From Neobacillus jeddahensis (lineage in GTDB: Bacteria > Bacillota > Bacilli > Bacillales > Cytobacillaceae), in contig NZ_CCAS010000014.1 in NCBI RefSeq assembly GCF_000612625.1, positions 1-64,000 on the forward strand: 64,000 bases of DNA, in the 5' to 3' direction. A program made the translations under genes and the position numbers. Below are positions 8,381 to 18,700 of the stretch, piece after piece. Within the stretch, counting starts at the first letter, position 1, and each line of letters opens with the position of its first letter. The notes beneath the pieces were generated by a model. The model saw only the letters and a list, made by a program, of their open reading frames with translations. It ran no database searches and was not told the origin of the DNA.

Positions 8381-9290
8381 CATACTTCTCAACTTCCTTC
8401 ACACTACTCCCGCTATGGTCAATAGAGACTTGCTTCACAGACATTTTAGGAAATTCTTCTTGCAAGGCATTTGCAAGCCTCTTCCCTTTCCCTTTTTCAC
8501 TAAAACAAATAATCGTTGGTCCGGCTCCACTTAATGCGACCCCGAACGCTCCATTGACCTTTGCTTGTTTTTCGATTTCCTCATAAAAGGGAATGAGTGG
8601 CCGGCGGTATGGTTGGTGGAAATAATCCTTGCTCATCATTTTTCCAGCAAGATACCAATTTTGACTTAAAAGGGCTCCTACCATGAGATTAGCCGTTGAA
8701 GAGGCTTGGACTGCCCCCTGACGAGAATAGGTATCCGGCAAGATGTCTCGTGACTCCTTCGTCAATAAGATTTCTTGGGGAATGACCACGACTATTTCGA
8801 TCGGAAGATTATTAAATGACAGGATATCGACTTCTTGTTGCTGATAACAGCCAATCACTAATCCTCCATATAAGGAAGCACCGACATTGTCTGGGTGTCC
8901 CTCCCATTTTGTGGAAAGTAGAAGCTTCTCCTCCTTCGTTAAACGTAATTGGCCAACAGCATCGGCAAGCTCAATCCCCGCCACAATCGCTGCTGCACTC
9001 GAACCTAACCCTTTTGCTAAGGGGATATCACTATCTACCTTGATTTTACATGGGGGTAATTCAGTCTGATAGTGTGCCGCTGTGTTAATGGCTACCTGAC
9101 AGATTAGGTGATTTTCGTCGGTTGGAAAGTCCTTTAATTCCTCACAAGACGAGAAACATTCCCAGTGTTCACTTTTTTGTATATCTAGGGTCAAATATAA
9201 ATCAAGGGCGAGGCCGATCGAATCGAAGCCAGGACCAAGATTGGCTGTACTTGCAGGTACTTTAATCATAAAGCGATCAACTAAAGTCAT
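8373..9290 (-). CDS. thrB: Homoserine kinase
   Basis: A 305-residue GHMP-family kinase that phosphorylates homoserine with ATP, the penultimate step of threonine synthesis. The N-terminal [16 protein letters not shown] motif (about 11-26) and the ATP-binding [11 protein letters not shown] loop are present. A C-terminal [10 protein letters not shown] loop closes the fold. The ATG overlaps the thrC stop (ATGA), with CGAGGAG ten bases upstream. It is the last gene of hom-thrC-thrB, the same order as in B. subtilis. Confidence 0.95.
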   Translation of the reverse strand: MTLVDRFMIKVPASTANLGPGFDSIGLALDLYLTLDIQKSEHWECFSSCEELKDFPTDENHLICQVAINTAAHYQTELPPCKIKVDSDIPLAKGLGSSAAAIVAGIELADAVGQLRLTKEEKLLLSTKWEGHPDNVGASLYGGLVIGCYQQQEVDILSFNNLPIEIVVVIPQEILLTKESRDILPDTYSRQGAVQASSTANLMVGALLSQNWYLAGKMMSKDYFHQPYRRPLIPFYEEIEKQAKVNGAFGVALSGAGPTIICFSEKGKGKRLANALQEEFPKMSVKQVSIDHSGSSVKEVEKYVK

Positions 9291-10348
9291 CCGAGGACAA
9301 CTCCTCGAATATGTTCTGTTACTGCCTTTTCATCATTTGGCAATTGGATCGGCTTAATTAAACTGCTTTTGATAGCTGTGTCTGGATCCTTTAAACCATT
9401 TCCTGTTAAGACAGCGACAATTTTAGTTCCCTTTTGAATTTTTCCATTTTGAATACTTTTATAAACACCTGCAAGAGAAGCGCATGAAGCTGGTTCAGCG
9501 AACACTCCTTCAGCAGCGGCTACTTTTTTATAAGCTGCGACGATCTCTTCATCGCTTACCTCATCAAACTGACCATCAGATTCTTGTACAGCAGAAACAG
9601 CTAAATCCCAGCTTGCCGGATTACCAATCCGAATTGCTGTTGCAATTGTTTCAGGATTTTCAAAAACCCGGTTATGAACAAGGGCAGCAGCTCCAGCAGC
9701 TTCAAAACCGAACATCCTTGGGAGACCAGTACCTCTTTTGCTGGCAAATTCCTTAAAGCCTTTCCAATAGGCACTAATATTTCCAGCATTCCCGACTGGA
9801 ATCGCTAAAATGTCTGGGGCATCCCCAAGTTGATCACAAATTTCAAAGGCTGCTGTTTTTTGCCCTTCTAGCCGGTAAGGATTGACAGAATTGACTAGAG
9901 TGATCGGTTGTTCTTTACTAATATGGCGAACCATCTGTAAAGCTTGGTCAAAGTTCCCTTCAATCGAAATAATTTCTGCCCCATACATCATCGCTTGTGC
10001 GAGTTTCCCGAGTGCAATTTTCCCTTCTGGGATGACGATAATACATTTTATCCCCGCCCTGGCTGCATAGGCGGCGGCCGCGGCAGAAGTGTTTCCCGTC
10101 GACGCACAAATAATTGTTTTACTGCCTGCTTCAATCGCTTTCGTAACTGCCATCACCATTCCACGATCTTTGAAGGATCCCGTCGGATTTGCTCCCTCCA
10201 TTTTCACATTGAGCTCTACCCCCCACTCTTGTGAGAGTCTCTCAAGTTTAATTAATGGAGTATTTCCCTCATTCAATGTTAATTTAGGCGTTTTCTCATT
10301 CACTGGTAAAAATTCTCTATAAGCTTCTACTAATCCTGGCCATCTCAT
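9287..10348 (-). CDS. thrC: Threonine synthase
   Basis: A 353-residue fold-II PLP enzyme converting O-phosphohomoserine to threonine. The PLP lysine is Lys60 in the motif GSFKDRG. The phosphate loop [12 protein letters not shown] is also present. It overlaps hom (ATGA at 10345-10348) and thrB by four bases each, which indicates tight translational coupling. GAGG is seen a few bases before the ATG. Length is normal for the short bacillar form. Confidence 0.95.
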   Translation of the reverse strand: MRWPGLVEAYREFLPVNEKTPKLTLNEGNTPLIKLERLSQEWGVELNVKMEGANPTGSFKDRGMVMAVTKAIEAGSKTIICASTGNTSAAAAAYAARAGIKCIIVIPEGKIALGKLAQAMMYGAEIISIEGNFDQALQMVRHISKEQPITLVNSVNPYRLEGQKTAAFEICDQLGDAPDILAIPVGNAGNISAYWKGFKEFASKRGTGLPRMFGFEAAGAAALVHNRVFENPETIATAIRIGNPASWDLAVSAVQESDGQFDEVSDEEIVAAYKKVAAAEGVFAEPASCASLAGVYKSIQNGKIQKGTKIVAVLTGNGLKDPDTAIKSSLIKPIQLPNDEKAVTEHIRGVVLG

Positions 10349-11640
10349 AATGATTTCCTCACCACTCTATATGCACTTTTTATTTCCTTCACTGCTTGTA
10401 AATCATATAATTCTAGTAAAATTTTATCGTAATTGGTTAACGATGCCTTGTGAGTTACTAATACAATCTCCGACGTTTCATTTTTCTTGATTGGCAGCTG
10501 AAGTATTTTTTCAAAACTCACTCCGTACTTTGCAAAGATAGCCGTAATGTCAGCAAAAACTCCGACCACATCCTGTACATGGATGCGTAGAAAGTATTTT
10601 GAATACTTCTCTTCATTATCCTTTAATTTCTTCGGATATTGTGGGGTAACAGCACTTCTGCCATTGACACCGAGCCGCAAGTTTTTTATTACTCCAACTA
10701 AATCGGAAACGACTGCGGTTGCAGTTGGCAAGCTGCCTGCCCCAGGTCCGTAAAACATCGTTTCGCCTACAGCTTCACCGTAGACATAAACAGCATTATA
10801 CTCATTTTGGACCGAGGCGAGTGGATGATTATTGGATAGGAACGTTGGTGCAACGCTTACTTCCACCTTTTCTCCCTCCCTATGAGCGAAACCAATTAGT
10901 TTCATGGTATAGCCTAATTGTTTCCCATAACGGATATCTTCCTCCGTAACCATCGAAATCCCACTTACCTTCACATCATCTAAATCGATATGCATGGAAA
11001 ATCCTAATGTTGCGAGAATAGTCATTTTTCGAGCTGCATCAAGTCCCTCCACATCAGCAGTTGGATCCGTTTCTGCAAAGCCAAGCGCCTGGGCCTCTTT
11101 CAATACCTCATCATAGGAGCGGCCTTCATCGCTCATCTTTGTTAAAATATAATTCGTTGTCCCGTTAACAATCCCCATCATTTGCGTAATTCGGTCAGAG
11201 GCAAGTCCATCAACCAACCCTCTTAAAATTGGAATCCCCCCCGCCACACTGGCTTCATAAAATAAGTCGCAGCCATGTTCAGAGGCAACCGTTAATAACT
11301 CCGAGCCATGTAAGGCCATCAAATCTTTATTTGCTGTCACGACATGCTTTCCTTGGCGAAGGGCCGTAATTAAATAGTCCTTAGTGGCATTTACTCCACC
11401 CATAACCTCAATAACAACATCGATATCCTGGTCAAAGAGGATTTCTTCGGCGTTGGATGTTAATACTTTTGAATCCACTTCAACCGGGCGACTTTTATGT
11501 AGATCTTGTACAAGAATCTTTTTAATGACAACTGGACACCCCACTTGGTGGATTAATTTGTCCTGATGATTCTCAATGATTTTTACCACTCCAGAACCAA
11601 CTGTTCCTAAACCCAATAATCCAATCGAGATCGTTTTCAT
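10345..11640 (-). CDS. hom: Homoserine dehydrogenase
   Basis: This 431-residue enzyme reduces aspartate semialdehyde to homoserine. It has the N-terminal NAD(P) motif [12 protein letters not shown] (7-18), a central catalytic domain with [15 protein letters not shown], and a C-terminal ACT domain (about 350-425) as expected for feedback inhibition by threonine. First gene of hom-thrC-thrB. The start has GAGGGAGGGG upstream, and a consensus promoter lies 58 bases before it. Confidence 0.95.
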   Translation of the reverse strand: MKTISIGLLGLGTVGSGVVKIIENHQDKLIHQVGCPVVIKKILVQDLHKSRPVEVDSKVLTSNAEEILFDQDIDVVIEVMGGVNATKDYLITALRQGKHVVTANKDLMALHGSELLTVASEHGCDLFYEASVAGGIPILRGLVDGLASDRITQMMGIVNGTTNYILTKMSDEGRSYDEVLKEAQALGFAETDPTADVEGLDAARKMTILATLGFSMHIDLDDVKVSGISMVTEEDIRYGKQLGYTMKLIGFAHREGEKVEVSVAPTFLSNNHPLASVQNEYNAVYVYGEAVGETMFYGPGAGSLPTATAVVSDLVGVIKNLRLGVNGRSAVTPQYPKKLKDNEEKYSKYFLRIHVQDVVGVFADITAIFAKYGVSFEKILQLPIKKNETSEIVLVTHKASLTNYDKILLELYDLQAVKEIKSAYRVVRKSL

Positions 11641-11697
11641 ATTTTCCCCTCCCTCAGATGTCCACTTATCGTGTACAAATGTTTTTCTGTTGTAGAC

Positions 11698-11726
11698 ATT
11701 ATATGATTCTCTGAATTTTTTTACAA
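11698..11726 (-). promoter_or_regulatory. Sigma-A promoter of hom-thrC-thrB
   Basis: On the minus strand TTGTAA (11721-11726) and TATAAT (11698-11703) are 17 bp apart. No riboswitch fits in the short leader. Confidence 0.65.
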
Positions 11727-11883
11727 TAGATTTGTTTCCCTATTTTCTATTGTAATCGCTTACTATCCTAGTGTAATAGGATAAATTTTAAAAAATAAAT
11801 TTTCTATTTAAAAAATTTGTTTTTTTCTACTTTCTCCCTTTACAATCATGAAGGGTTGGATGTAGAATAATCCCTATATTCAA

Positions 11884-12248
11884 TTAATATTGAAATTTCA
11901 GAGTACTATAATGTTAAAAGTGATGATGAAGACGGCATTAAGAAAAATCCCCAGAGAGCCGGTGGTTGCTGCGAACCGGTGATATTTCTTACGTATTGCA
12001 GAAGCTTCCATTAAGTGATGTTTGATCCTCACTGCTCGCTTATGCAAGAAGGTTACGGAGTTATTTCGTTAACCTTTGCCCAGCCCTTCGGAATTGGCTG
12101 CTGAAACTTTTAGTAGGTATGCCCGGTGAAAACCGTTAAATAATGAAGGTTGCGTTATTTTACTGCAACAAAAGAGGGTGGCACCACGTTCATTCACGTC
12201 CCTCATAACAAGGCATTTCTGTCTGTTATGAGGGACGTTTTTATTTTT
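11884..12248 (+). promoter_or_regulatory. T-box leader (probably serine) controlling serA
   Basis: The conserved T-box sequence AGGGTGGCACCACG is at 12175-12188. It is followed by the terminator stem CGTCCCTCATAACA (12197-12210)/TGTTATGAGGGACG (12224-12237) and a T-run. Stem I is visible: AAGAAAAATC near 11940 pairs with GATATTTCTT near 11985, then a likely specifier region AGAAGCTTCCA containing TCC and AGC serine codons. A weak promoter (TTAATA, 17 bp, TATAAT at 11907-11912) precedes it. Uncharged tRNA binding would favour antitermination and serA expression. The tRNA-Ser assignment is inferred from serA and the specifier. Confidence 0.88.
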
Positions 12249-12279
12249 ATAACAAAGATTACAGGAGGTATACACAATT

Positions 12280-13917
12280 ATGTATAAAGTACTTGTAACC
12301 GATGGGATCAGCAGCACAGGACTAAAAAGCTTATTGGAGCATCCCCATTTTGTTGTCGAGAGACAGCCCACACTACCTACTGAGGATTTAAAACAAATTA
12401 TTGGTGATTATGATGCTCTCATTGTTAGGAGCCAAACAAAGGTAACTGAAGATTTGCTTTCGGCTGCTAAGCGCCTACGGGTCATCGCTCGTGCTGGTGT
12501 AGGGGTCGACAACATTGATGTCAATGCCGCCACACGAAAAGGGATTATTGTTATCAACGCTCCTGGTGCGAATACAATTGCTGCAACCGAGCACACGTTA
12601 GCGATGATGTTGTCATTAGCAAGAAAAATACCACAAGCCCATCAAAAGACGTCTAGTGGTGCATGGGACCGCAACTCCTTTAAGGGAGTGGAATTATATA
12701 AAAAGACACTCGGGGTCATTGGCATGGGGAAAATCGGCACAGAGGTGGCGAAACGGGCCAAAAGCTTTGGCATGAATATTTTAGGATTTGATCCTTATCT
12801 GTCCGAAGAACGGGCTAAGAAACTGGGAATGACAAAAGCAAGCCTTGACTTAATTGCTCAAGAATCCGACTTTATTACGATCCATACCCCACTGACCAAT
12901 GATACGCGTGGATTGGTCAATGACGAATACTTAAGTAAAACGAAAAAAGGGGTCCGCTTCATTAACTGTGCACGCGGCGGGGTCATCGATGAAAAAGCCC
13001 TAGTTAGAGCGATTCAATCAGGTCATGTTGCTGGAGCAGCCTTGGACGTGTTCGAAAAAGAACCAGTCGCCGATGTGGAACTATTACAAAATCCCAATAT
13101 AATTGTTACCCCACATTTAGGTGCTTCCACTGTAGAGGCTCAAGAAAAAGTAGCTCAAGAAGTTAGTGCAGAAATCATTGAGATTTTTGAAACCCAGTCG
13201 ATTCAAAATGCTGTTAATATGCCACAAATGTCAGGGGAAACACAGGCGAAGCTCCAGCCTTACTTACTGCTTGGAGACCAAATGGGACAGCTCGTTATTC
13301 AATTGCTAAACAAACAGGCACCTTCTAAAATTGAAATCAATTATTATGGGGATTTAATTGAGGAAGATACGGAGTTGCTGACCCGTACACTTTTAAAAGG
13401 GATTCTATCCTATCATTTAAGTGATTCTGTTAATCTGATTAATGCCCTTCATTTGTTGAAGGAACAAGGCGTTTCTTATAATGTGGTGAAACACGCTACA
13501 AACAAAGGTTTTGCTAATTATATGGAACTAAGCGTCTCTAATGGTCAGGAAACAGCTAAAATTGGGGCAACAGTCTTAAACGGGTATGGGGCAAGAATTC
13601 TTAAAATCAATCAATACCGCATTGATGTGAAACCTGAAAAGTTTCTTTTATATATTAAGCATCGTGATGTTCCGGGGATGATCGGTAAGGTTGGCTCATT
13701 ATTGGGTGATCACGCTATAAATATTGGGACCATGCAGGTCGGTCGGACTGCTATTGGCGGCGAGGCGATCATGGTTTTAACCTTAGATAAAACATTAAAT
13801 GCCAATGTCATTCATGTCTTAAAACGAATTGATGGTTTAGAAGAAGCACAAGTTCTAGAATTGACCAATATTGATTCAGTTGAACAAGGAAGGCTAGAGC
13901 CGGTAGAAAGCATCTAG
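12280..13917 (+). CDS. serA: D-3-phosphoglycerate dehydrogenase
   Basis: A 545-residue enzyme that starts serine synthesis by oxidising 3-phosphoglycerate. The NAD motif GMGKIG is at 148-153; catalytic residues lie in CARGGVID (Arg, about 233) and PHLGAST (His, about 283). The ASB intervening domain spans about 320-455. A C-terminal ACT domain (about 468-545, VPGMIGKVGSLLG) suggests feedback by serine. CAGGAGG lies upstream of the ATG. It is controlled by the T-box leader and ends at a strong terminator, so it is a single-gene unit. Confidence 0.95.
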   Translation: MYKVLVTDGISSTGLKSLLEHPHFVVERQPTLPTEDLKQIIGDYDALIVRSQTKVTEDLLSAAKRLRVIARAGVGVDNIDVNAATRKGIIVINAPGANTIAATEHTLAMMLSLARKIPQAHQKTSSGAWDRNSFKGVELYKKTLGVIGMGKIGTEVAKRAKSFGMNILGFDPYLSEERAKKLGMTKASLDLIAQESDFITIHTPLTNDTRGLVNDEYLSKTKKGVRFINCARGGVIDEKALVRAIQSGHVAGAALDVFEKEPVADVELLQNPNIIVTPHLGASTVEAQEKVAQEVSAEIIEIFETQSIQNAVNMPQMSGETQAKLQPYLLLGDQMGQLVIQLLNKQAPSKIEINYYGDLIEEDTELLTRTLLKGILSYHLSDSVNLINALHLLKEQGVSYNVVKHATNKGFANYMELSVSNGQETAKIGATVLNGYGARILKINQYRIDVKPEKFLLYIKHRDVPGMIGKVGSLLGDHAINIGTMQVGRTAIGGEAIMVLTLDKTLNANVIHVLKRIDGLEEAQVLELTNIDSVEQGRLEPVESI

Positions 13918-13926
13918 TTTATTGGG

Positions 13927-13967
13927 AAAGAGGGATTGCCTGGTGGCAGCCCCTCTTTCTTTTTTTA
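13927..13967 (+). terminator. Terminator of serA
   Basis: AAAGAGGG (13927-13934) pairs with CCCTCTTT (13951-13958), with an inner GCC/GGC pair, followed by a T-run. Confidence 0.85.
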
Positions 13968-14016
13968 GTAGAAAAGTTTCAATTCGACATCGAGAAATGC
14001 CGCATCCTACGCCTTC

Positions 14017-15141
14017 TTACAGGATACTCTTTATATCTAAAACAGAGTCTAAAATATAATCTGCCTGATGACTTTCAAATTCACTTCGTGCCGCTTTCCC
14101 TGATAGGCCCGTTAACACCGCAGCAAATTGGCAGCCCAATTGTCTTGCGGCGAGAAGGTCTGCCAAAGAATCACCGACAACCAGCACTTCATCACCTTGA
14201 TCGATTGGTAGTGATGTATGTAAACAATCTTGAATCGATGTTCCTTTTCCTTTTAAACCCATTATATAGGTGTAGGGATGCGGCTTTGATAGAGATTTGC
14301 CATCTCCAAGCTCCTTCTCTGCTTGTAATACTTCATCCGCTGTTATAATTCGTTCCTCATCGAAATGGGCCAGCCATTCTAAATGCTGAAAAGGCTGAAT
14401 CGTCTCTAGGGCTGGTCTGCCTGTTCCAATTCCAATGGTAAATCCTGATGCAGTTAAAGATGCAAATAAATTTCCAATTTCTTTAGCAGGGGCTAATGTA
14501 GTCTCATTCGCGAGAAAACCCTTTTTACCTGTCTGTACGGAAGGTCTCCCTGTCGAGACGAGGACATTTTCATCGCCAACATACCATTCCTGAGAAACAT
14601 GCTCGCAGATTGACCACAACTCCCCTTTATGAAAAATAGACGTCTCCACCCCAAGCTTCTCCTTAGCCAACTCATTCAAGAAACCGAGCAACTCCTGCTT
14701 CGTCGCTTTCGATCGAGAAAAATCTGCCACAAACAAACCAAAATCCACTTCCACATCATATTGCCTTAAGACGTTGCCAATCGCTCGTAATGTATCAAAG
14801 TTAATTGGTGCCTGACACCATTTCCCTATATTTTCCTTTTCTTTATCTTTGATTTGTGACAACAGGTAGATCAGTTGGTGGCTGAAAGATAGATAGATCA
14901 TATCCCAGTTAGCGTTGAGGCCGCGTGATTTCATAAATTTAAGAACTGTATCGTTTACGAATACGTGCTCTCTTATTTTTTTTATTTCTTCCTTACTATT
15001 GTCTGTAGTAAATTGTTCCGGAGCGAGTGCTAAGTAATTACGGCTATGCAGGAGCTCCCAAACGGTTAAGGCTGATACATCGAAATAATGCTCTTCACTC
15101 AACAGGACTCCGTCTACGTCAAACAAAATTGTTTTAATCAA
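14017..15141 (-). CDS. HAD-superfamily hydrolase
   Basis: A HAD phosphatase of 374 residues, unusually long for this superfamily. Motif I FDVDGVLL is at the N-terminus, a large helical cap fills the middle (about 25-200), and motif IV VVGDSLADLLAARQLG sits near the C-terminus. A TTG start at 15141 is preferred because GGGGAAG is five bases upstream; the in-frame ATG at 15156 (five more residues) has no ribosome site and would contain that site. Substrate unknown. It stands alone, convergent with serA. Confidence 0.75.
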   Translation of the reverse strand: MIKTILFDVDGVLLSEEHYFDVSALTVWELLHSRNYLALAPEQFTTDNSKEEIKKIREHVFVNDTVLKFMKSRGLNANWDMIYLSFSHQLIYLLSQIKDKEKENIGKWCQAPINFDTLRAIGNVLRQYDVEVDFGLFVADFSRSKATKQELLGFLNELAKEKLGVETSIFHKGELWSICEHVSQEWYVGDENVLVSTGRPSVQTGKKGFLANETTLAPAKEIGNLFASLTASGFTIGIGTGRPALETIQPFQHLEWLAHFDEERIITADEVLQAEKELGDGKSLSKPHPYTYIMGLKGKGTSIQDCLHTSLPIDQGDEVLVVGDSLADLLAARQLGCQFAAVLTGLSGKAARSEFESHQADYILDSVLDIKSIL

Positions 15142-15234
15142 GTTCTCTTCCCCCATTTTCAGACTACTTTTATACGTTATCGTAACACAGTATAACGAAT
15201 GATTTGAAGTGTATTTATTTTAAAAATATTAAAA

Positions 15235-15275
15235 CAAGCCGTCCCTGGGATTTTCCACTCCAGCGATACGGCTTG
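15235..15275 (-). terminator. Terminator of acyl-CoA dehydrogenase gene
   Basis: CAAGCCGT (15235-15242)/ACGGCTTG (15268-15275) with an inner CTGG/CCAG helix; a T-rich tail follows on the minus strand. Confidence 0.8.
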
Positions 15276-15332
15276 GTATTAGTGCTCTGCCTTTTTTTAC
15301 TTATTATCCATTAACATCTTTGACTACAGCAA

Positions 15333-16547
15333 TTAATGCTTTTCTGCGATACAAATTTCCTTAAACGGCCAAGCTGGAAGCATTTTACGCAATGGTTTGT
15401 CTTCACGGTAACCTAATGCGTACTCTCCCTGCATGATCGTATGAATTTCCCTCGTCCCTTCATAAATCACAGGCGCCTTAGCATTTCGCAAATACCGCTC
15501 AACAGGGAATTCATTGGAGAAGCCATAAGCGCCGTGAATTTGAACCGCATCATTGGCGGCCTCCAAGGCGGCATCACAAGAAATCCATTTGGCCAAGGAT
15601 GTTTCTTGCGTGTTCCGTTTGCCATTATTTTTTAACCAACCCGCCTTAAAAACTAATAACCGAGATATTTCTAGGTTTGCTGACATTTTCGCGATCATTT
15701 GCTGGACAAGCTGATGTTTGCCAATTTCTTTACCAAAGGTTTTTCGTTCTGCACAATACTTCACGCTCGCCTCAAGCGAAGCCATAATCGTTCCAACGGC
15801 TCCTGCCGCCACCGTAAAGCGGCCATTATCGAGAGCTGACATAGCAATTTTAAACCCTTCCCCTTCGTAACCCAATAAATTTTCAACTGGAACCCTGACA
15901 TGGTCTAAAAACACTTCTCCCGTATTCCCGGCGCGGATACCGAGTTTTCCTTTAATTGCCTTTGAGGATACTCCCGCAAGTGTTCGTTCAACAATAAAGC
16001 AGGAGATTCCATGGTGCTTTGCTTTTGTATCAGTTTTTGCAAAAATTAAGAAGTTATCAGCCACATCACACAGGGAGATCCATGTTTTAGAACCATTTAA
16101 TATATAGTAATTTCCTTCCTTTACGGCAGTGGTCTCCATTGCAGCAACATCTGAACCCGCATTAGGTTCGGTTAGCCCAAATGCACCAACCTTTTCACCC
16201 TTTGCTTGTGGAACGAGATATTTTTGCTTTTGTTCCTCGGTTCCCCATTGTAATAATGTCATACTATTTAAACCGGTATGAACCGAAACAGCCGTACGGA
16301 AGGCTGTATCACCACGTTCCAATTCTTCGCACACAATGGCAAGTGTGTTGTAATCCATCCCCACTCCCCCATATTCCTCAGGAATACATACACCCATAAG
16401 TTGTAGATCAGCCAACCGTTTGAGAATATTTTTTTCAAAATGCCCCTTTTCATCCCATTCTTTAATATACGGGTTTATTTCACGGTCAACGAAGGCTCTG
16501 ACTACCTTTCTTACACTCTTTTGCTCATCTGTTAATGAAAAATTCAT
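15333..16547 (-). CDS. Acyl-CoA dehydrogenase family protein
   Basis: A 404-residue FAD enzyme. The substrate/FAD signature GAFGLTEPNAGSDVAA (about 137-152), the helix GRFTVAAGAVG and the C-terminal YEGTREIHTIMQGEYALG with the catalytic-type Glu are all present. It introduces a double bond into an acyl-CoA and passes electrons to ETF. The C-terminal sequence resembles the glutaryl-CoA/branched-acyl group, but chain specificity cannot be set. GAGGAAGAG lies ahead of the ATG. No other beta-oxidation genes are adjacent. Confidence 0.85.
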   Translation of the reverse strand: MNFSLTDEQKSVRKVVRAFVDREINPYIKEWDEKGHFEKNILKRLADLQLMGVCIPEEYGGVGMDYNTLAIVCEELERGDTAFRTAVSVHTGLNSMTLLQWGTEEQKQKYLVPQAKGEKVGAFGLTEPNAGSDVAAMETTAVKEGNYYILNGSKTWISLCDVADNFLIFAKTDTKAKHHGISCFIVERTLAGVSSKAIKGKLGIRAGNTGEVFLDHVRVPVENLLGYEGEGFKIAMSALDNGRFTVAAGAVGTIMASLEASVKYCAERKTFGKEIGKHQLVQQMIAKMSANLEISRLLVFKAGWLKNNGKRNTQETSLAKWISCDAALEAANDAVQIHGAYGFSNEFPVERYLRNAKAPVIYEGTREIHTIMQGEYALGYREDKPLRKMLPAWPFKEICIAEKH

Positions 16548-16681
16548 TTTCTCTTCCTCCTCAACTCATATTTTGTTGGTTATTTTGGTTCAACTAACTT
16601 TCAAGTAATTTAATAAATTGATTCTATTAAAATATCGTGATTCCTCCCTTTAAAAAGAAAAGAATAGAAAATTTTACAAAA

Positions 16682-16720
16682 AAAAGCAGTGAAGCTCCAA
16701 GTTAATGGGTTTCACTGCTT
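16682..16720 (-). terminator. Terminator of wall hydrolase gene
   Basis: AAAGCAGTGAA (16682-16692) pairs with TTCACTGCTTT (16710-16720); on the minus strand a T-run follows. Confidence 0.85.
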
Positions 16721-16763
16721 TGGAATAAATGATTTACTTTTTGAAATACTATTAAGGAAAGAC

Positions 16764-17366
16764 TTACTTTGCAAAACGGTGGTTTCCGATTGTCACCGTA
16801 ACTTCACGAGAGGTAATCCACTGACTTACTGCCGTTTTTGGATTGTAGAAAAATAATGAACCGCTGCCTTGTCCTCTAAAAGCTAATGCTTCATTCACAG
16901 CCTGCTTTGAGGCTGCATCCGCAGGTTGATTGATTTGACCATTTTGGACAGGAGTAAAGGCATAATACCCATTTGAGATTTGGTAAATAACTTCTCTGAT
17001 CGAATTGGGGAAATCAGGGCTTGCTACTCTATTCAAGATGACAGTAGCAACGGCTACTTTTCCAGCATATGGTTCGCCAACCGCTTCAGCACGGACAAGA
17101 CGCGCCATAAGGTCTTTATCTGCTTCAGAAATAGTAGCACTTGGGATCACTAGACTTTGACCAACATAAAGAGCACTGCTCTTAACATTATTTGCCTGCA
17201 TTAAACTATTTACTGGAACTCCAAACTTTGATGCAACTTTCCAATACGTATCACCTGATTGTACTTTATGTGTTGTAGTTGCAGCTTCTGTTGTCCCATT
17301 TAATGCAAAAGCTGAGATTGATAGAAGTAATCCTGTTGCCATCACTAGTTTTTTTAGTTTATTCAT
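16764..17366 (-). CDS. LysM + SleB-type cell wall hydrolase
   Basis: A 200-residue secreted protein. It has a signal peptide (about 1-28, cleavage near TEA-A), one LysM domain (33-76, from HKVQSGDTYWKVASKFGV to GQSLVIP) and a Hydrolase_2/SleB-like domain (about 84-200). The probable catalytic Glu is in LVRAEAVGEPYAGKVAVA. The layout resembles B. subtilis YkvT and related spore or vegetative wall hydrolases, likely lytic transglycosylase-type. GGGAGGT precedes the ATG. Monocistronic. Confidence 0.85.
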   Translation of the reverse strand: MNKLKKLVMATGLLLSISAFALNGTTEAATTTHKVQSGDTYWKVASKFGVPVNSLMQANNVKSSALYVGQSLVIPSATISEADKDLMARLVRAEAVGEPYAGKVAVATVILNRVASPDFPNSIREVIYQISNGYYAFTPVQNGQINQPADAASKQAVNEALAFRGQGSGSLFFYNPKTAVSQWITSREVTVTIGNHRFAK

Positions 17367-17725
17367 TGTATTACCTCCCGCTTATATTGTGTTTGTCGTC
17401 TCTCTACAGCTAAGGCTATCAGTTGTAACATACCAATTCATCAGCCAATAAATGGAATATTTATTCCACCTAAAATGGAACCCACTATGAAAGCATTTAT
17501 CTATTAATTAGAATTAATATCCATCAACTAGTTTTTACCTTAATACCACTTAACTGGGCATTTATGGTTCGATCATGACAGTTTGTATTTTCGCTGTAAC
17601 ATAATTTGATCTATTTTCGGCTAAATTTCACTAAATTGACAACAAATTCCTTAATTTCACGAAGGATTTCAACGAAAACTTTGGTAATAATATAATGAAG
17701 GACAAAATGAAGGAGGCAGAATATA
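17367..17725. other. Intergenic region between divergent wall hydrolase and dps
   Basis: AT-rich and without an ORF. Just before dps, GGATTT and GGTAAT spaced by 13 bases loosely resemble a sigma-B promoter, which would suit a stress gene, but the match is weak. No clear PerR box was seen. Confidence 0.3.
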
Positions 17726-18172
17726 ATGGAAAGTCAATTAGTCAGTGTACTCAACAAGCAGATCGCGAATTGGTCTGTCTTGTATATGAAGCTACATAAC
17801 TATCATTGGTATGTTAAAGGGGGACAATTTTTCACCCTTCATGCTAAATTTGAAGAATTTTATAATGAAGCAGGACTACATGTTGATGAATTAGCAGAAC
17901 GCCTGCTTTCAATCGGTGGCAGCCCTGTCGCCACTATGAAAGAATGCCTTGAAATTTCCTCTGTACAAGAGGCTTCAGGTAAGGAAGCAGCTGAGGAAAT
18001 GGTTCAGTCTGTCATCAATGACTTCTCAATCATCATCGGTGAATTAAAAGAAGGCATGAGCCTTGCTGGCGAAGTGGATGATGATACCACAGAAGATATG
18101 CTTCTTGCTATCCATTCTGGTTTAGAAAAGCATGTTTGGATGTTAAGTGCCTTTCTCGGAAAGTCACTATAA
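17726..18172 (+). CDS. dps: Dps-family ferritin-like DNA-protection protein
   Basis: A 148-residue Dps mini-ferritin that oxidises Fe(II) with peroxide and stores iron as a dodecamer. The inter-subunit ferroxidase ligands are visible with Listeria Dps spacing: His27 and His39 from one subunit, Asp54 and Glu58 from the other. The HNYHWYVKG motif (24-32) is typical. AAGGAGG lies nine bases before the ATG. Followed by its own terminator. Symbol assigned by family, since MrgA and Dps paralogues are hard to separate. Confidence 0.9.
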   Translation: MESQLVSVLNKQIANWSVLYMKLHNYHWYVKGGQFFTLHAKFEEFYNEAGLHVDELAERLLSIGGSPVATMKECLEISSVQEASGKEAAEEMVQSVINDFSIIIGELKEGMSLAGEVDDDTTEDMLLAIHSGLEKHVWMLSAFLGKSL

Positions 18173-18528
18173 TTGATTGAGTCCAACCAATCGACAAGAT
18201 GGACTTAAAAGTGGAAACCTGTAAGTACCGTCAAATTTAAATATAAAGGCTGAATCCCGCTACTGCTGGATTCAGTTTTTTTATTAACGGAAGCTCCTTC
18301 TAATTTCTCCATCCCATTTATTTTGACCCCTTCAATGAACTGTAGGATAAATCATACTTTTCATACCAACAACGCATTTCACCTAATGTCCATATGACCG
18401 TTTTATGACTGAACCCGAAGACTGTTGGTTTCCATGAAAAATCTATTTTTCAATTATAAACACTTGTCCCTTACAGAACCCCTCACCAAAGCATACATTG
18501 TAATTATTTGACGAAGGAGGTGTTTTCT
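18173..18528. other. Intergenic region with dps terminator
   Basis: Apart from the terminator at 18250-18283, nothing firm was found. CATACATTG at about 18491 loosely resembles a sigma-K minus-10 element and would suit the following YjcZ-like gene. Confidence 0.35.
18250..18283 (+). terminator. Terminator of dps
   Basis: CTGAATCC (18250-18257)/GGATTCAG (18268-18275), followed by a T-run. Confidence 0.88.
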
Positions 18529-18621
18529 ATGTCTAACAGTGGCGGATACAACAACAGCTTTGCTTTAATCGTTGTATTGTTTATTTTATTAATCATCGTT
18601 GGAGCATCCTTCATGTACTAA
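18529..18621 (+). CDS. YjcZ-family tiny sporulation membrane protein
   Basis: A 30-residue protein consisting of a short polar glycine/asparagine N-terminus (MSNSGGYNNS) and one transmembrane helix (about 11-28, FALIVVLFILLIIVGASF). This is the hallmark of the YjcZ family of tiny proteins conserved in spore formers and often present in many copies. AAGGAGGTG lies eight bases before the ATG, an ideal site. Too short for most gene callers. Function unknown; probably made in sporulation. Confidence 0.82.
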   Translation: MSNSGGYNNSFALIVVLFILLIIVGASFMY

Positions 18622-18654
18622 TCGTTAAACCAGGCTCTACTAAACAAAGAAAGA

Positions 18655-18684
18655 GCGGTGAACCCATTCCAATGGGTTCACCGC
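18655..18684. terminator. Bidirectional terminator
   Basis: Perfect 14-bp stem GCGGTGAACCCATT/AATGGGTTCACCGC with a 2-base centre, between the YjcZ-like gene and bdbC. Confidence 0.82.
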
Positions 18685-18700
18685 CCTTCTTTGCTATAAA

